Assembly: GCA_902459845.2 (NCBI GenBank) | Contig: CABPSV020000594.1 | Location: forward strand, 1-12,660 | From: Hepatocystis sp. ex Piliocolobus tephrosceles | Lineage: Eukaryota > Apicomplexa > Aconoidasida > Haemosporida > Plasmodiidae | DNA: 12,660 bases | Reading direction: 5' to 3' | Shown: positions 9,187-12,660 of the stretch, piece after piece | Layout of the letters: every line of letters starts with the position of its first letter | Position numbering within the stretch: position 1 is the stretch's first letter | Made by a program: the position numbers and the translations under genes | Notes under the pieces: generated by a model | The model's database searches: none | Seen by the model: the letters and a program-made list of their open reading frames with translations, nothing else | What the model was told of the DNA's origin: nothing

Positions 9187-12100
9187 TCATTTTATTTTAT
9201 TTTTTTTTTTTTTTAAATTTTGTTGCTTCAAAAAAACATTAAAAACATAATTTTTTATAAAATTTAAATCGTTTTCAATTTTATTTATATTCGAATCAAG
9301 TATAATCGGTAATGATTTTTGTGATAAAGCATGACATAAATTATAATTCAAAAAGTTTATACTAGTGTTAAGTATATTCACAGTATTCAATTGTTCTTTT
9401 TCATTTGTTTTTTTATCAAATATAGGTACAAAATTTGATAAATCTGTATTCTTACGTTTTGTTTTTTTATCCAATACGGGTATTAAAGTTGACAAAGTTT
9501 CATTTTTACTCTTTGTTTTTTTATTCTCTTCTTTATTATCATATATATTAAATTCGTAATCAAAGTAAGAACTCATATTATCGCTACTGCTATTACTTCT
9601 ACTAATATTACTACTACTACCACTACTACCACTACTATAACTACTACTATAACCGCTACTACTACTATAACTACTACTATAACCGCTACTACTACCACTA
9701 CTACTACTACTACTACTATAACCGCTAATACTATCTTCGTAATTATATCTCAATTTATTATGACCGATAGTAGTACCATTTTTATTGTTCGCCTGTTTCC
9801 CATTATTTATAGTAACAAGTTTTTTTTTACAAAAAAGATCATACTGCATGGTTGTATTTAATTGTTTGATAACATCCGTATTTGTTAATAATATATATGG
9901 CATAATTAAATTAATAAAATAATGTTCGAGTAAAAAAAAGGAATTAATAAAGTAATGAAAATGCATATTTGATAAAATAAAATAGATGAATGCTTCACAA
10001 TGAATTAAACTACTATTCAAATAAATGTTATATAATATAATATTCAGAATATTATTTTTATTATTTTTATTTTTTAATATATCATAAAGATTTTTAAAAT
10101 CGATTTTAATTAATTTGTTTTTATTTAAATGTTCATTCAATTTTTTATAAAATGTGTCTAGTTGTTCATTTGATATATATGTATGAATATTATTGTTGTA
10201 TAATATTTCAACAGTTGTAGGATCCGTAATAGATCGTTCAGTATATGAACTCGCTAGCATATTCTTTCCTTTTCTAACGCCTAAAGATATTTGTTCATTA
10301 TTTTTATTATTATTTACATTACAAGAATTATTCTCGTTCACATTTTGTTTTGCAGGTTCACCCTCTGCACTTATAACTTTTTCATTTACAAATATAGTTT
10401 TTATATTAAATAAAAACTTCTGTTTATTTTTTATTTTATCTATTATCTTTTCACATTGTTTATTTGATAATTTTTTCTGTTTATAAAAACTTACATCTTC
10501 ACAATTAAAATAATTATAAAATTCTGAATTCTTTTTTTTATTTCTTTCTTTTTCCGTGTCCTCATTATTTTTATTTCGATCATTTTTTATACCATTATAT
10601 TTATCATATATATCATACGAATCATAACTGTAACCATCCTTTCCTTGATCATCTAAAAAAACTATTTTTTTCGATTTTTTATCATAATAACATTTTTTTT
10701 TTTGTGTACAAAATTTTGAAACTTTTGTTGTAGTAACAGATTGTATATTTTCACTTTTTAAAATTTTTTCAAAATTAAACATTCCTTTACTAATTAATTT
10801 GTTATATTTATTTGGTAATGTTTTAACAATTATATTTTTATCTTCATATAAATCAGTAGGTCTAATGTAACTACCAACCATTGAAGTTTTTTGTTTTTCC
10901 TTTAATTTGTATGTATTATCATTCGATTTTAAATTTGATGTTTTTACTTTATTTGGGATAGATATATGTGTGTTTATATTACTTGGTATAATATTCTGCG
11001 GTTTTTCATTTTTGTCTTCAAACAAAACTGATTTCTTATTAATATCAGTAGACATAATGTTAATTAGTTTGTTATTGCTTAGGAAACTCTCGTTTAGTTT
11101 AGAAACTGATGATTGGACAGGAGTCGGTTGGACAGGAGTCGGTTGAACAGGAGTCGGTTGGACAGGAGTCGGTTGGACAGGAGTCGGTTGAACAGGAGTC
11201 GGTTGGACAGGAGTCGGTTGGACAGGAGTCGGTTGAACAGGAGTCGGTTGAACAGGAGTCGGTTGGACAGGAGTCGGTTGGACAGGAGTCGGTTGGATAG
11301 GAGTCGGTTGGATAGGAGTCGGTTGAACAGCTGTCGGTTGAACAGCTGTCGGTTGAAAGACAGTAGGTTGAAAGACAGTAGGTTGGATAGGAGCCGGTTG
11401 GACGGGATATAATTTCCCATGCGGTTGCTTAAACAAGAAAGGTAACTGTGTATGTTTAGAATCATTTTCTACTTCTTGATTCAAAGATGTACTAAAAATG
11501 TTAATTTGTTTTGGGGGGATATATCCTGTATGTGTTAGTTTGTTTTGAAATAATTCCTTACTATTTATCTCTTCTATTTTTGTTATGAATGGTTCTGTTT
11601 TTAATTCGTTAGTAACGTCTATTGGGGTACTACATAAATTATTATTAATAATACATTGTTTTGTCTTAAACGCTTTAAATATAGTATCTATATAACCTAA
11701 CGGGTTAGTATATATTTCTATGACATCATGTCCCAACGATTGAAGTATACTAATTTCTTTTAAATCATAATCATTATCAATATTCGAATTTGTAACAGTA
11801 GTTCCATAAGATGATGTATCATCTAGTTTATATTTATCTAAATATTCCACTACAATTTTTTTATTTTCTTGTAATAAAAATAAAACAGTTGGATTTTTTA
11901 AAGGAGGTATTTTACCTATTTTACTTTTCCTATATATATTATCAACATATTTTGAATATATAAATAAAGATAAAAAAAAAAAATCAGAATCTCTAGTATT
12001 TAATTTATATCCTTCTTTAATACATAAAAGTTGTAAAGCATTTGATTTTGAATTTTCTTTCATACTAGAATTGTGCGTAAAAATTGTTACTTCACAAGAC

Positions 12101-12584
12101 TCAGAAGAAAAACAAAATAAAAATTTCCATTCTGTTATATATACACATCGTACAAAATTTTTTTCAAGATTATAACTTTCAAAAAAAAAATCATTTATGG
12201 AATAATTTACTTCTTTTATTTCGTTGTTATTTATGTATATGTCATATGTAACACTAGTTACTTCATTATATTCATCTTTATATATAACTACTAAAAATAG
12301 TTTTATATTTTGCCATCCAGTTTCTAAAATTTTTGCACAAATAATATAACAATTTTCATACTTAACATCAACTTCTTTACTAATTCTATTCAAATCATAA
12401 AAATTACTTTCATGCCCATTTTTTATAATAAAACTTTCTGTGTTTGATATAGTAAATAAAAACAAACCATTTTTTTCTTCTAAGTTGTTAATAGGTTTAT
12501 TAAACTCTACAACTTCATGCAAAACTTTATTATTTAAAATATAAACTCTTTCATCTTCACTCAAAAGAAATAACATATAATTGT
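9187..12584 (-). CDS. Large protein of unknown function with beta-rich N-terminal region, QPTPV repeats and helical/Ser-rich C-terminal half (5' end probably outside window)
   Basis: One uninterrupted frame ends at TGA (9189-9187). The first Met is at 12576-12574 (1,129 residues from there), but the frame stays open upstream and a T-run/GTAG acceptor ends at 12585. The visible part is therefore probably exon 2 or later, starting with the last two bases of a codon. Counting from that Met: residues 1-290 alternate short hydrophobic strands and charged turns ([27 protein letters not shown]), suggesting a beta-propeller-like domain; 393-487 are pentapeptide repeats; about 560-790 are Lys/Asn/Asp-rich; about 815-900 are hydrophobic and helical; about 952-999 are Ser/Gly/Tyr; about 1015-1065 hold a degenerate 18-residue repeat; the C-terminus is basic. 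Propeller plus disordered repeats plus helices recalls some nucleoporins, but no diagnostic FG repeats were seen, so I give no name. Confidence 0.88.
9390..9530 (-). repeat. Degenerate 18-residue (54-bp) repeat near the C-terminus of the minus-strand protein
   Basis: Two clear copies read [18 protein letters not shown] and [18 protein letters not shown], followed by a partial third starting [11 protein letters not shown]. Conserved positions are the KKT start and the L-S-x-x-[IV]-P-[VI]-[LF]-D end. Unlike the other arrays it is diverged in both DNA and protein while keeping a patterned hydrophobic motif, which suggests an older, possibly selected binding motif. Confidence 0.7.
9581..9724 (-). 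repeat. Ser/Gly/Tyr-rich low-complexity tract
   Basis: About 48 codons code almost only Ser, with Gly and Tyr ([12 protein letters not shown] type) and a few Asn, Ile and Arg at the C-terminal end. On the plus strand it appears as ACT/ACC/ATA triplet repeats. It is probably disordered; Tyr-Ser-Gly tracts resemble condensate-forming low-complexity segments (inference). Confidence 0.85.
11116..11400 (-). repeat. QPTPV-type pentapeptide array, 19 x 15 bp
   Basis: Nineteen 15-bp units code residues 393-487. In protein order they are [10 protein letters not shown] x2, QPTAV x2, QPTPI x2 and QPTPV x12. Within the QPTPV units the Val codon alternates GTC and GTT in a period-three pattern, revealing a 45-bp higher-order unit. 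The Pro spacing suggests an extended polyproline-II-like spacer. All frames on both strands stay open here, producing several false ORFs. Confidence 0.95.
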
Positions 12585-12587
12585 CTA

Positions 12588-12660
<73 letters not shown>
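12585..12660 (-). other. Putative intron 3' end: T(72) pyrimidine tract and GTAG acceptor
   Basis: Read on the minus strand, 72 T's (12660-12589) are followed by GTAG (12588-12585), a good splice-acceptor arrangement. The exon would begin AC at 12584 and continue [12 protein letters not shown]. The first in-frame ATG has the context TTAT before it, not the A-rich context usual for Plasmodium starts. The alternative is a 5' untranslated region with ATG 12576-12574 as the start. Confidence 0.55.

Noticed and set aside
9880..10130. Transmembrane segments in the hydrophobic block of the minus-strand protein
   Set aside because: Hydrophobic runs are repeatedly broken by His, Asn, Glu and Ser and fit packed helices better than membrane spans.
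11116..11400. Regular direct repeats resembling a CRISPR array
   Set aside because: Units are contiguous 15-bp coding repeats with no spacers, inside a long eukaryotic ORF.
9187..12584. Naming the minus-strand product a nucleoporin
   Set aside because: The architecture is only suggestive, FG repeats are absent, and the N-terminal exon is missing; a profile or structure search would be needed.

Overview
The window looks like nuclear DNA of a malaria parasite (Plasmodium). It is extremely A+T-rich. The proteins are dominated by Lys, Asn, Asp and Ile, written with A/T-ending codons. Lysine is encoded by very long A runs, and Asn-rich or tandemly repeated inserts interrupt hydrophobic, conserved-looking blocks. 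Introns are short (about 175-217 bp) and T-rich, with GT...AG ends. The species cannot be fixed from the sequence alone; the amount of Asn-rich low complexity would suit a P. falciparum-like genome. Dictyostelium was considered, but the Lys/Asn/Asp bias and lysine-coding A runs fit Plasmodium better.

Layout: two protein genes converge. Positions 2-8620 (+) hold the 3' part of one very large gene. It consists of a giant exon running in from the left edge to 7910, a 217-bp intron, an 87-bp exon (8128-8214), a 175-bp intron and a last exon (8390-8620). All junctions are phase 0. The giant exon has one reading-frame break at a 45-nt A tract (390-434). Positions 8621-9186 are the shared 3' intergenic region: mostly homopolymer and TA repeats, plus a 12-bp-stem hairpin and an unusual G+C-rich island abutting the stop of the opposite gene. 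Positions 9187-12584 (-) hold a second large gene, uninterrupted for over 1,100 codons. Its upstream end coincides with a splice-acceptor-like sequence (a T run ending in GTAG, minus strand), so the true start probably lies beyond the right edge. The window ends in 72 A's.

Neither product could be assigned to a named family. The plus-strand protein (about 2,740 residues visible) alternates hydrophobic, probably helical blocks with at least nine different in-frame tandem arrays, like a helical scaffold with expanded loops. The minus-strand protein has a beta-strand-rich N-terminal third that resembles a propeller, a Gln-Pro-Thr-Pro pentapeptide array, a charged middle, a helical block, a Ser/Gly/Tyr tract and a short C-terminal repeat motif. 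Nothing shows that the two genes work together; they share only a 3' intergenic region.

No mobile element, CRISPR array, tRNA, rRNA or obvious new multi-gene system was found. The least explained items are the G+C-rich island with strand-asymmetric folding beside the minus-gene stop, the frame break at the lysine tract, and the probable hidden 5' exon of the minus gene.
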